Source: an uncultured Parabacteroides sp.
GTDB lineage: Bacteria > Bacteroidota > Bacteroidia > Bacteroidales > Tannerellaceae
NCBI GenBank assembly: GCA_900541965.1
Contig: UQLN01000004.1
Location: 69,534 to 133,533 of the forward strand
DNA length: 64,000 nt
Direction: 5' to 3'
Part shown: positions 1 to 8,572 of the stretch, piece after piece
Numbering within the stretch: position 1 is the first letter of the stretch
Layout: every line of letters starts with the position of its first letter
Position numbers and translations under genes: made by a program
Notes under the pieces: model-generated
What the model was told of the DNA's origin: nothing
What the model saw: only the letters and a program-made list of their open reading frames with translations
Databases searched by the model: none

Positions 1-311
1 CAATTGATGTCTACGGCTTTACCCTGTAATAAATAATCTTTATTGATTGTCAGTTGTTGGTAGAAATCATTGTTTTCGTCAAAAACAAATAATGTAGTAT
101 TTTCTACATCACCATCAGCTGTAATGTCTTTATTTTCTGAATATGCTTTGAGAACTACAGAGAAAGGAACTTCTACTGAAGAAGTAGCTATTTCGTTTGT
201 ACCGTTACTTACGATAGCATCGTTGTCTGCAGAACAACTAGAGAAAGATATTGTTGTAATAATTGTAAAAATAGACAACAAACAATTTGTGAAAATTTTA
301 CCCTTTTTCAT
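1..311 (-). CDS. FimB/Mfa2-like pilus lipoprotein, 5' part only
   Basis: The gene runs off the left edge; only its first 103 codons are present, read leftward from an ATG at 311. They encode a lipoprotein signal with lipobox FSSC (Cys 26) and a beta-rich segment containing LFVFDEN near residue 74, the pattern of FimB/Mfa2-type anchor subunits of Bacteroidia type V pili, which stay at the outer membrane. It is a close paralogue of the gene at 834-1763: the signal peptides differ at only two residues, and residues 40-100 align without gaps. The promoter and leader are duplicated too. A role in anchoring or starting a pilus is inferred from the family; the missing C-terminus could change that. 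Confidence 0.82.
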   Translation of the reverse strand, partial: MKKGKIFTNCLLSIFTIITTISFSSCSADNDAIVSNGTNEIATSSVEVPFSVVLKAYSENKDITADGDVENTTLFVFDENNDFYQQLTINKDYLLQGKAVDIN

Positions 312-412
312 AACCCTAATTTTTTATATGCGTTAAACTTACCCTATACTCTTCAGGAAAACTATTCAAGATTAAGACCCTCATCGAAATCTCTTGTTTC
401 CTGTTGATGTTG

Positions 413-420
413 CAAACATA
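413..420 (-). promoter_or_regulatory. Bacteroides -7 box (TATGTTTG)
   Basis: On the minus strand this reads TATGTTTG, matching the Bacteroides sigma-ABfr -7 consensus TAnnTTTG. It lies about 100 nt upstream of the ATG at 311, leaving a long leader that is nearly identical to the leader of the gene at 834-1763. Confidence 0.6.
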
Positions 421-771
421 GAATGTTCTTTTGATATTATTGCTATTTTTATGTTTAAAATAGGTTAAATCAATCAAAATAATAGGCGAGGATATCATGT
501 AGTGGTGGTTATTCTCTCAAAACGGATAGTGTTTCTATTATTATATGATACTTTTGACCTGCTTGGCATCATTTGTTTTGTTTCTTACTGTAGTGGATGT
601 GACATGAATACAATCTAAATTTGATAGAAACAGCGTGCATGAGGCGTGTGTCTTGGTTACTCTGGAAGGTTTTATTTTTCAAGAGGTATAAAGTAGACTT
701 TTTTCAAATGGTAATACTATCATAAACAGGTGTAAACCTATCACTAAGAATCGCATATTTGAAAAAAAAGA

Positions 772-801
772 GCGCACACGCGGAACAATCCGGGTGTACG
801 C
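772..801 (-). terminator. Intrinsic terminator of the 834-1763 gene
   Basis: Arms at 772-783 and 790-801 pair at 10 of 12 positions. Read on the minus strand the hairpin is followed by a run of eight T (762-769). It lies 33 nt past the stop codon of the leftward lipoprotein gene. Confidence 0.65.
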
Positions 802-833
802 CAATATGCATATAAAAAATTGAGGGTCTAAAA

Positions 834-1763
834 TTAACCTATTGTAACATATTGAGCAACTGTACCCCAATCTGAGACAGTAAAGCTAAAACTGTTACGG
901 GAAAGGTCGAAAACGATATTTGCTTGTTCTCCTTCGTTTGCAGACAAAATTTCCGTCTTTTTGGAATTTTCGCTGGAAAGAATCAAATGATCGTCTTTAT
1001 AAAGCTCTACAACGATATCGGAGGCTGGTAAAATAGCTGTTCTTTTAGAAATTAAATAACCATTTTCATTTACTGTAGCCGGAATAATGTATTCGACATC
1101 TGAACCGGTTAACTCTCCGTTATAATTGAAAGAACTTTTTGTTTTCTTTATTTTGTAATAATAATTTCCTTCCGTAGAATCATATATTTTAATAATTCCT
1201 TTGGTTATCAGCGAGATAGAAGAGACTTTTCGCTCTATCTTCAATTCCTGTGCTGATGCTTTGGTGGCAGAATGGTTTACCGTTGTTTGTCCGTAGAACA
1301 AGTCGCTGGGGAAACTGCTTGCCACGCCATTGTTTTGTTTTAATCTTACCTGCAGGTCAGAGATGATATTTGCCTGGTTCAGGGTTGAAATATCTTCGTT
1401 CTCATCTGAAATGCCCGCCCATGCTACAACAGTTATATGGTTGGCGCCCGGACAGCTTATTTCTACAGGTTTAGCTTGTAACAGATATTCTCTGCTGACA
1501 GCTATTTGCGTATAAAAATCATTATTTTCATCAAAAACATACAAGGTCGTATTGTCTACATCGCCATTAGCGGTAATATCCTGATTCTCGGAGTATGCTT
1601 TAAGAATGACAGAGAAAGGAGCTTCTACAGATGTAGCGGCAACTTCATTGGTCCCGTAATTAACGATGTTATCGTTGTCTGCTGAACAACTGGCAAAAGA
1701 TATTGCAGTTATGATTGTGAAGATAGACAACAAACAATTTGTGAAAATTTTACCCTTTTTCAT
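834..1763 (-). CDS. FimB/Mfa2 family pilus lipoprotein
   Basis: The 309-residue product begins with a type II signal peptide (lipobox FASC, Cys 26), so it should be exported and lipidated at the outer membrane. LYVFDENN at 74-81 and a following VVAW strand are shared with the better-recognised anchor-type protein at 7614-8555, placing it in the FimB/Mfa2 family that anchors and limits type V pili. It has its own promoter and terminator and is transcribed away from the hybrid regulator at 2481. It is the intact member of a tandem duplicate pair. Which pilus it serves cannot be told; being transcribed apart from the main pilin genes, it may be an alternative anchor or a minor subunit. Confidence 0.8.
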   Translation of the reverse strand: MKKGKIFTNCLLSIFTIITAISFASCSADNDNIVNYGTNEVAATSVEAPFSVILKAYSENQDITANGDVDNTTLYVFDENNDFYTQIAVSREYLLQAKPVEISCPGANHITVVAWAGISDENEDISTLNQANIISDLQVRLKQNNGVASSFPSDLFYGQTTVNHSATKASAQELKIERKVSSISLITKGIIKIYDSTEGNYYYKIKKTKSSFNYNGELTGSDVEYIIPATVNENGYLISKRTAILPASDIVVELYKDDHLILSSENSKKTEILSANEGEQANIVFDLSRNSFSFTVSDWGTVAQYVTIG

Positions 1764-2480
1764 GACCCCTAATGTTTTTTTATATGCTTTTAATTACCCT
1801 ATACTCTCAGGGAAGCTATTCAAGATTAAGACCCTCATCAAAATCTTTTGTTCCCATTTGATGTTGCAAATATAAAATGGGTTTTTGATATACAACTTGT
1901 TTTTGTGTTTAAAATAAGTTAAATATATCAATATTGTTAGTAAAGCTCTCATGTGTGTGCTGTTTTTACCTCATGTATAATGGTGTTTATATCTTTTGGC
2001 AGGTGTATTTCTATCAATGGTTTTGTTATTATATCCCTTTTAATTGTCTGTGTTGGTAAATAATACAGGTATTAGTATCGGCATTTGATAGTAATACCGC
2101 GTATTTGTAGTTGGGATTTTTTGGGGTTCCCTTTGATTTTAGGCTGTTTTGTATAGTCATTCTTTTTTCATCCAGTAATATATGTATAATTGGTAAGGAT
2201 GATTTATGCTAATTTTAGCTTTTAAAGGAATATTAGCGTGTAAATGTGTCAAATATATAGGTGTTTGTGTCATATCTGTCTTTTATTAACAGTGTTAAAA
2301 ATCTCATTACCTTTGAAAATAAACGGTTTTGTGTTGTGAAATTCAAAATATTATTAGCACCTTTGCAAGGTATTTACGAGGGTAGTTGATGTGCTGGAGT
2401 GAAATCCGGTGATTACTGAGATGTTTTATTATAAAGTTGATAAGTACTATAATTGGGTCAAAAATAAATGCATATAAATT
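1764..2480. other. Divergent regulatory region
   Basis: About 720 nt separate the leftward lipoprotein gene from the rightward hybrid regulator. The left half carries the duplicated promoter/leader block and CTATCAA/TTGATAG boxes at 2011-2017 and 2085-2091. The right half is AT-rich; CACCTTTG at 2359-2366, one base off the -7 consensus, is the best candidate for the regulator's promoter and would give a leader of about 110 nt. No ORF is supported here. Confidence 0.6.
1867..1896 (-). promoter_or_regulatory. Promoter of the 834-1763 lipoprotein gene
   Basis: Minus-strand TATATTTG at 1874-1867 fits the TAnnTTTG -7 box. A TTG-containing -33 element lies at 1895-1893 with an 18-nt gap. The leader to the ATG is about 100 nt and matches that of the paralogue at 1-311. 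Confidence 0.65.
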
Positions 2481-4514
2481 ATGAATAGGAAATCACTGTT
2501 CAGAAAAGTTTCTGTACTGCTAGCCTGTATCTCTTGCTGCTACTTCCCTGCTTTTGCAGCAAATAGTGAATCAGCTTCTTCCGGGATTCTTACCTATAGT
2601 ATGATAGGTGTTTTGCTGGTTTTACTTGTATTTGTTTTCATATATATAAGGAAAATGCAAAGCCAGTTCAGTGGGTATGTCCGGAATTCCACTCGTGAAA
2701 AAGATGAGTTGGAGAAACTTCAACGCGAACTGGCTGAAAAAAACAATATGCTTGAAGCTAAACAGCATGAACTGGGAGAGAAGTCTACTAAATTAACCTC
2801 CCTGGAAGCTGAAATAGAGCAGCAAAAATCCTCATTTCTACAAAAAGAGGCAGCATTAATGCAACAGTTGTCTGAGTCGGAAATGAATATATCCACTCTT
2901 GCCAATAATAAAAAAGAACTGGAACAGCTTTTAGTAACTAAAATCAAGGAGAATGACATTATCCAGCGCGAAGCAACCGAAAGGCAGGAAGAGGCGGAAC
3001 GCCAGATAAGGGAAGCCGGACGTATCCATGACAGTTTCTTTATCGAAACGATCCACGAAATGCGTACTCCGCTTTCCCTTGTATTAGGTTCTCTTGCCTT
3101 GGTGGTCCAGAATAAAGACCGGGAGGAGGATATGTCCACCCAGCTTCTTTCCGCCTATCGTAATACCTTGGCAATGCAGGACCTTGCAGACCAGCTTATC
3201 GGCACGCGCCGTTCCAATGATGTGGCAAGTTATCTCCGTGTGGCACGTTATGATATGGTGGATATTGCCCGGCAATGTAGCGACCTGTTTGTGGATTGGG
3301 TGGCAATGAATAATGTCGATTTTCGTATCCATACCCAGACAAAGAATCTTTGGGTATGGATGGACCGTCGCAAAATGGAATTTGCGCTTCGTATGCTGTT
3401 GAGCAACGCCTTTAAGAATACATTTGCTTATGGCAAGGTCACGATGTCGTTGTCTGTTGTGCGTGAAGATGGAAAAGCCTATTGCACGGTGAAAGTATCG
3501 GACGAAGGGTTGGACGAAGAAAAAGGCGCACGTCGCGGTTTGAGGCAAATTATAGATATGGTAGGCGATATCGGCGGTATGTATCGTACGGTTTCCGATA
3601 CGAACGGGACCTCTTATACCGTTATGCTCCCGTTGGGCAAACAACATTTGCTGGACCGTCGTGTGGAATTTGTAGAACCGGAAGCAGACCTGGTAAAATT
3701 GAACGATCGCCAGAAAGAGGAAATTGCCGAGCTGATACAGGTTATTCCAGAAAAGAAGGAAACCGGCAAGAAATTGCTGGTAATAGACGACAGCGACCAG
3801 ATTCGTTGGTTCCTGAAGCATGTGTTCGCCAAAGAATATCAAGTGCTGGAAGCCCGCAACGGGCAGGATGGCATTGAGGTAGCGTTCCGGGAACAACCTG
3901 ATTTGATTCTTTGCGATGTGATGATGCCTGTGAAAGACGGTTACCAAACCTGTCGTGAGATAAAGAGCGACTCCCAACTGGCACAAGTCCCGGTAGTGAT
4001 GCTTACGGCAAAGGTGGAAAGCGAAGACGTGATAACCGGAATCGAAGCCGGTGCGGACGATTATATAACAAAGCCATTCGATGTGGAGATCCTGCGCAGC
4101 AAAATCAACAGCCTGATGAAGAAGCGCGAGGACATGCAACATTATTATACGAATAACCAGCCGGTAGATGGCGGTGAAGAGAAAGCGATACCAACCAATC
4201 CATTTATGGATGCAGTGGTAAAGACGATAGAAAAACATCTCGAAGATTCAACTTTTGAAGCAAAAGTACTCGCAGACTCATTGAACATGAGTCTGCCGAC
4301 CTTGTATCGTAAAATAAAGCAGTATTCTGATTTGAGTATCCTGGAACTGACGCGCAACATCCGTTTGAAGAAGGCGGCGCAGTTGCTTCTTACCCAGCAA
4401 TATTCCGTACAGGAAGTAGCTGAGATGGTCGGCTTCAACGATACGGCAACTTTCCGTAAACGTTTTACGGAACAATATAATGTAACACCTTCGCAGTACG
4501 GGCAACCGTCCTGA
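2481..4514 (+). CDS. Hybrid sensor kinase/response regulator, AraC output
   Basis: The 677-residue protein fuses a two-component system into one chain. Visible parts: signal peptide (1-26, ending AFA), membrane span (about 36-57), charged coiled coil (about 70-185), HisKA with H-box HEMRTP (His192), ATPase domain (about 285-395, N-box Asn309), receiver (431-545: Asp436/Asp437, phospho-acceptor Asp479, Thr509, Lys531) and an AraC helix-turn-helix pair (about 575-675). Unlike typical Bacteroides hybrid regulators there is almost no periplasmic domain. The ATPase lid is odd: the G1 region reads DEGLDEE (from 341) and the following G2 is poor, so autokinase activity is doubtful. Its place between leftward and rightward pilus genes suggests it controls them, in line with FimS/FimR control of fimA in Porphyromonas; this is inference. 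Confidence 0.9.
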   Translation: MNRKSLFRKVSVLLACISCCYFPAFAANSESASSGILTYSMIGVLLVLLVFVFIYIRKMQSQFSGYVRNSTREKDELEKLQRELAEKNNMLEAKQHELGEKSTKLTSLEAEIEQQKSSFLQKEAALMQQLSESEMNISTLANNKKELEQLLVTKIKENDIIQREATERQEEAERQIREAGRIHDSFFIETIHEMRTPLSLVLGSLALVVQNKDREEDMSTQLLSAYRNTLAMQDLADQLIGTRRSNDVASYLRVARYDMVDIARQCSDLFVDWVAMNNVDFRIHTQTKNLWVWMDRRKMEFALRMLLSNAFKNTFAYGKVTMSLSVVREDGKAYCTVKVSDEGLDEEKGARRGLRQIIDMVGDIGGMYRTVSDTNGTSYTVMLPLGKQHLLDRRVEFVEPEADLVKLNDRQKEEIAELIQVIPEKKETGKKLLVIDDSDQIRWFLKHVFAKEYQVLEARNGQDGIEVAFREQPDLILCDVMMPVKDGYQTCREIKSDSQLAQVPVVMLTAKVESEDVITGIEAGADDYITKPFDVEILRSKINSLMKKREDMQHYYTNNQPVDGGEEKAIPTNPFMDAVVKTIEKHLEDSTFEAKVLADSLNMSLPTLYRKIKQYSDLSILELTRNIRLKKAAQLLLTQQYSVQEVAEMVGFNDTATFRKRFTEQYNVTPSQYGQPS

Positions 4515-4891
4515 GAAGGGGCTAAGCTGACAGACTCTATTCTTGAAAAAACAACCCACCACTTGGGCGCCAATCCCACCTGATAGTAAATTGTATTCCT
4601 CTTATCCCTATGATATTCTGCCTGATATCTACAAACTCCTATGATGAAAAAATATCAAAAAAGGGTGCAAAGAAATCAAAATAACGAATTAGAGTTTTAC
4701 CGATAATTATTGATAGAAATGCCAATAAGCTCATAATAAGCAGTCCTCTATCTTTGCAATGTCGAAAAGATGAAACAGCCAATCGGGAAGCTTATGAAAC
4801 TCATATCCGCTCTCATTAAGCCATAGGGTAACGAAAGGTTTTTAAAATAAAATACATAAGAAATTTATTAACAATTTAAACTTACGTGAAT
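4515..4891. other. Regulatory gap before the first fimbrillin
   Basis: About 375 nt hold no ORF of note. A TTGATAG box (4710-4716) lies just upstream of the -7 box at 4749-4756, and a leader of about 130 nt follows. No clear terminator for the upstream regulator gene was seen. Confidence 0.6.
4749..4756 (+). promoter_or_regulatory. -7 box (TATCTTTG) of fimbrillin gene
   Basis: TATCTTTG matches the TAnnTTTG consensus and sits about 135 nt upstream of the fimbrillin start at 4892. No good -33 element lies at the usual distance, so the promoter may need an activator, for which the nearby regulator is a candidate. Confidence 0.6.
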
Positions 4892-6049
4892 ATGAAATTA
4901 AGAAATTTAATGTATGCAACAATGATTGCATGTGCATTCGCTTCCTGCTCAAAGGACGATGTAAAGACTCCGGGTGATGGAACGACAAATGCAGGAACAG
5001 GAGATGCAAATTTATCTATAAGTATTTCTTTAGTTGATGTAGCAACAAAAGCTGAGACTGATAAAAATGCTTTTAAGGGTGAAACTACAATAAATAATAT
5101 AGTAGTTGCAATATTTCAGGATAATAATTTATTAGGAACGGCAAGTAGTAGTACTACAACTGCTAAGGATAAAGTAACTTTTACAGGTCTACCTTCTAAG
5201 ACTGATTTGAGATGCATCGTTTTAGCTAATATGGACAAAGATTTAATAAATGGGCTAACACCTGAGGCTCTGACAAAGAGTATCGCAATATCTTCTCCCA
5301 ACGGTTTTGTTTCTGGAAATCTTCCAATGTTTGCTTTGACTGAGGCTTTTCAATTGAATTCAGGAAATAACGCTGATAAGATAATACCTGTTTATCGTAA
5401 TGTGGCTCGTGTTCAGTTGTCTGCAATTAATTTAAATATGGGACATGAATCCAGTAAATATGCATCAGGAAAAGCTACATTTGAATTGAATAGTGTTTCT
5501 ATGAACAGTGCGGCAGAGAATGGAAATATAGATGGTTCTGCTTGGAACACAAGTCCTACTTTTGTTTCTGGTTTTGCTGGTTATAAAAACAGCAATGAGT
5601 CTTATGTCCCTTATTTTCATGGTGATATAAATGGGTTTTCTATTGAACAATCTAATTTCGGCGAGCCTGTTGCTATGGAAAACTTAGCTGTTGATGGTAT
5701 TCCTGTTCATTATTTTTATGTTTTTGCAAATACGGATGATGATAATCTTTCTGTTTTGACAGTTGCAGGTAAATTTGGTTTTGAAGGAAAGACAAAGGAC
5801 GGTTCAGATATTATTATAAAACCAAAAACGTCTTATTATCCTATCATTGTTGGTTATGATGGTGTAGTAGAAAATCCGGCTAAACAAGTTGTAAAGAATA
5901 TGGTATATGATATTCAATTAAATATAGCAGGTAGTGGTTATTCTAAGCCAGACCCAACAGACCCAGATGCGAAAGATGCCAATTTCTCAATTATTGCAAC
6001 TGTTGCTAAGTGGGCGAATGTTATTAGGCAAGATCACACAATCAATTAA
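4892..6049 (+). CDS. Fimbrillin (Mfa1/FimA-like major pilin), lipoprotein
   Basis: I choose the ATG at 4892 over a GTG six bases earlier because it starts a standard lipoprotein signal (MKLRN..., lipobox FASC, Cys 19). The 385-residue product has the fimbrillin layout: a short linker after the lipidated Cys, an N-terminal strand ending in VATKA, then a NNIVVAIF strand, a NVARVQLSAI strand in the middle, and a C-terminal NIAGSG segment followed by a final strand. Family knowledge: such pilins are carried to the surface as lipoproteins, trimmed near a basic residue and polymerised by strand exchange. It has its own promoter and a strong terminator right behind it, which suits a highly expressed stalk subunit. 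Confidence 0.85.
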   Translation: MKLRNLMYATMIACAFASCSKDDVKTPGDGTTNAGTGDANLSISISLVDVATKAETDKNAFKGETTINNIVVAIFQDNNLLGTASSSTTTAKDKVTFTGLPSKTDLRCIVLANMDKDLINGLTPEALTKSIAISSPNGFVSGNLPMFALTEAFQLNSGNNADKIIPVYRNVARVQLSAINLNMGHESSKYASGKATFELNSVSMNSAAENGNIDGSAWNTSPTFVSGFAGYKNSNESYVPYFHGDINGFSIEQSNFGEPVAMENLAVDGIPVHYFYVFANTDDDNLSVLTVAGKFGFEGKTKDGSDIIIKPKTSYYPIIVGYDGVVENPAKQVVKNMVYDIQLNIAGSGYSKPDPTDPDAKDANFSIIATVAKWANVIRQDHTIN

Positions 6050-6067
6050 TTGATTTTTTTATAAAAC

Positions 6068-6102
6068 GCAAAAAGAGCTCCTTCCTGGGGCTCTTTTTGT
6101 GC
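6068..6102 (+). terminator. Intrinsic terminator after first fimbrillin
   Basis: AAAAAGAGC at 6070-6078 pairs with GCTCTTTTT at 6090-6098, with extra pairing outside, and ends in a T run. It lies 20 nt past the fimbrillin stop codon and isolates that gene as a single-gene unit. Confidence 0.8.
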
Positions 6103-6294
6103 TTTTGTTAATTACGTATTTTTTTGTCAGCCTTCGTTTGAGGTACTTTGCTTTTTTTGATGTTGGTATCGGGTAAATTTCTAAAAGCTTTTATTCCTAT
6201 CGCTTCGGTTATGTGATTCTATCAACTTTGATACTGATAGAATTATCTATTAATATAGAGAGTTATACCGCCAGCTCGGTTTGTGGGCATTACT

Positions 6295-6302
6295 TACTTT
6301 TG
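6295..6302 (+). promoter_or_regulatory. -7 box (TACTTTTG) of second pilus unit
   Basis: TACTTTTG fits TAnnTTTG and lies 45 nt before the start at 6348. CTATCAA (6219-6225) and an inverted near-copy around 6234 lie 50-75 nt upstream. The -33 element is weak. Confidence 0.6.
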
Positions 6303-6347
6303 TAATGTAATAGATTAGAATTAAAAAATGAAATAATATTTATATTT

Positions 6348-7583
6348 ATGAAACTGAAGAGTTGTTTTCTTTTTATGTGCATGATGCCAATCATGTTAGC
6401 CTGTTCAGGTAACGACGATCCGGTAGATCAGCCAAAAACGCCAATTGTTCCTGATGCGACTCTTGCACTTTCTGTCGGGGCTACAGATGGAGTAAAAGCA
6501 AATGATGGAACTGAAAATACAGGAGGCGATGGTACAATCAGGTCATTGACCGCTTTCGTTTTTAATAATGATGAAAGTGGAGCTTATACAGAGAATGGAT
6601 ATGGAATTGGAGAGGTTGTATATACAGTAACTGCAAATATTACAGATCCGGGAGCTACTGCAACTTTATCCGGTATTGGTCTGGCTTCTGATAAAGTTCA
6701 GATATTCTTAGTCGCAAATTTAACAGACAAACAGATTGACGAATTGAAGTCATACACAAACATATATGATATTGTAGGTTTTGTTACAGAATTGCAGGAT
6801 GAAGTAAACTATACGACAGAAGGTGGTAGGGGCCTTACAATGAGTAAAGAAATTGATTTTGATTTGCAGCCTGGCGATAATAATATCGTAGTTGAATTAG
6901 ACCGTATTGTATCCCGTGTGGAACTTAATTCTTTATCACTTACATCTTCTTCAGAATATACAAGCGTAAGCTTTGTTCCGAAAGAGGTATTTCTTACGAA
7001 TGTTAAAAGTTTAGCTCATTTGGGAGGTTCGGAAGCTGTTGGTTCTGATACACCGGATGATTCATATTTGACTGGGGACATTGCAGCAAATAAAAATGAT
7101 AATAGTTTCGCTGATGGGGAATATAAAACAGGAGCAGAAAAATATGTTGATTCTTTAAACGTTTCTATAAGTGGTCTTACTCTTGAGGTAGGAAAGACAG
7201 TTACTTCTGAAGATTTGGCCGAAAAGGGGAATAAATATTTTTATGTTTATCCCAATCAAAATGGCGAAACGAATAATACTTCCAAAAAGAATTACACCCT
7301 ATTAGTCGTAAAAGGCGATTATACCCACCAGGTGGATGGTGTAAACAGAACCGAAATAGACCGTTACTATATGGTTGTCGTTAATGATGACAGATTTAAT
7401 GCGGGTGGAGGCGAAGGCGTCGATAATTCACATATCAAACGAAATACAAAATATTGGATAGACCTTACCATTGCAGGCAGTGGCTCAGATAAGCCATATG
7501 ATCCGGCTGCTTTTGCTCATGTATCTGCAAAATTCCATGTGACGGATTGGACGGTTAAATATATTCAAGGTACAGTAGAATAA
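6348..7583 (+). CDS. Fimbrillin family lipoprotein (accessory pilin)
   Basis: The 411-residue protein has a lipoprotein signal with lipobox MLAC (Cys 19) and fimbrillin features: a strand followed by a basic DGVKA stretch, a SLTAFVFN strand, IFLVANL, a central VELDRIVSRVEL strand and a C-terminal DLTIAGSG block before the last strand. The NIAGSG/TIAGSG block is shared with the pilin at 4892 and marks the donor or acceptor end of the fold. It opens a four-gene unit, is 30 nt from the anchor-type gene that follows, and is preceded by its own promoter. Stalk or accessory subunit cannot be decided by eye. Confidence 0.8.
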   Translation: MKLKSCFLFMCMMPIMLACSGNDDPVDQPKTPIVPDATLALSVGATDGVKANDGTENTGGDGTIRSLTAFVFNNDESGAYTENGYGIGEVVYTVTANITDPGATATLSGIGLASDKVQIFLVANLTDKQIDELKSYTNIYDIVGFVTELQDEVNYTTEGGRGLTMSKEIDFDLQPGDNNIVVELDRIVSRVELNSLSLTSSSEYTSVSFVPKEVFLTNVKSLAHLGGSEAVGSDTPDDSYLTGDIAANKNDNSFADGEYKTGAEKYVDSLNVSISGLTLEVGKTVTSEDLAEKGNKYFYVYPNQNGETNNTSKKNYTLLVVKGDYTHQVDGVNRTEIDRYYMVVVNDDRFNAGGGEGVDNSHIKRNTKYWIDLTIAGSGSDKPYDPAAFAHVSAKFHVTDWTVKYIQGTVE

Positions 7584-7613
7584 TAGATAGTAGGGTAATA
7601 AAAATAATATATT

Positions 7614-8555
7614 ATGAAGCATATATCATTTGTAAAACGGAATCTTATTCTTGCATTTGGTGCATTTGCCCTTTTGGGCACCGGCTGTATCAAGGAAAGT
7701 TTAGACCCTTGCTATAAGCTTTATCTGCGGGCCGAAAATGTAAGAGGCGACGATATAACAGCGTTGGGGCAAGTACGGGATGTTTCCTTGTATGTATTTG
7801 ATGAAAATGGGAACTATCTTGAAACGCGTGTACTCGACAAAAGTTTCATTACGACTCGTCAGGAAATTGTATTGACTAATTATCCGGCAGATAAAAAACT
7901 GCATCTTGTTGCATGGGGGAATCTTGGTGATAAAACGAATCAAAATGTTACTGAACCGAAAACATTAAGTGACTTGAAATTGATGCTGAAAAGTAATAAC
8001 GGTATAGCACAGTCACCCGATAGTTTGTATTACGGAGCAAAAGACGTACTTGCTACAGATGGTGGTATTTCACAGAATGATACAATAGTTGTCCGTATCA
8101 AAACCGGAACGATTACTATTAAAACGGAAGGAGTTCAGAATATAACAAAAAGTCCGGATGAGTTAGGTTTTGCTATGGATAATACGCTGGATACTTATAA
8201 TTCGGCAGGCGAACAGACTGGAACAGAAGTTTCTTATAAGCCGGAAAGCATGTATGATACGTCTATCTCTGAATGGCGTACAACAGGTGAAGTGTCTGCT
8301 GAAACCGCAGGAAAAGCCGGCGGCATGCAAAATGTGTTTCCTGGTGATGATCTGACTTTTACATTGAGCCGTAATGGAAGCGATTTGATGAAAGTCAATA
8401 AATTGTTGAATATCGAAACAGGTATGGAGGAAACTCCGAGCGTACCTGCCGGAGGCCGGTTAGATATTATATTCAAGTTTGCAGATGATGGTACGATTTC
8501 GGCAAGAATGCGTGTTTCTCCTTGGGGTGTTGTGAACGAGGATATTGATTTTTAA
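7614..8555 (+). CDS. FimB/Mfa2 family fimbrial anchor lipoprotein
   Basis: The 313-residue product has a lipoprotein signal (lipobox GTGC, Cys 25), followed by CYKLYLRAENVRG, the typical opening of the Mfa2/FimB anchor, and VSLYVFDENGNY with a later LHLVAWGNL strand. In Porphyromonas, Mfa2 and FimB hold the pilus at the outer membrane and limit its length. The gene sits between two fimbrillin genes (30 nt after one, 17 nt before the next), so it is made with them. No basic trimming site precedes its first conserved strands, which fits a subunit that stays lipid-anchored. Confidence 0.85.
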   Translation: MKHISFVKRNLILAFGAFALLGTGCIKESLDPCYKLYLRAENVRGDDITALGQVRDVSLYVFDENGNYLETRVLDKSFITTRQEIVLTNYPADKKLHLVAWGNLGDKTNQNVTEPKTLSDLKLMLKSNNGIAQSPDSLYYGAKDVLATDGGISQNDTIVVRIKTGTITIKTEGVQNITKSPDELGFAMDNTLDTYNSAGEQTGTEVSYKPESMYDTSISEWRTTGEVSAETAGKAGGMQNVFPGDDLTFTLSRNGSDLMKVNKLLNIETGMEETPSVPAGGRLDIIFKFADDGTISARMRVSPWGVVNEDIDF

Positions 8556-8572
8556 ATTAAAAAGGTATGATA

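Larger units (their letters stand above)
312..833. other. Gene-free gap with leftward promoter
   Basis: This gap lies between two tandem leftward lipoprotein genes. It holds the promoter and about 100-nt leader of the left gene (near 320-440), a TTGATAG box at 621-627, and the terminator of the right gene (772-801). The block up to about 640 is homologous to 1764-2110, so it belongs to the duplication. No convincing ORF was found on either strand. Confidence 0.7.

Noticed and set aside
312..640. Invertible (phase-variable) promoter upstream of the duplicated anchor genes
   Set aside because: I looked for inverted repeats bracketing the -7 boxes and found homologous direct blocks only; no recombinase gene lies in the window.
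3084..4238. 384-codon leftward frame opposite the hybrid regulator, and 349-codon frame (34947-35996) opposite infB
   Set aside because: Both lie antisense to strongly supported genes and have compositions typical of shadow frames.
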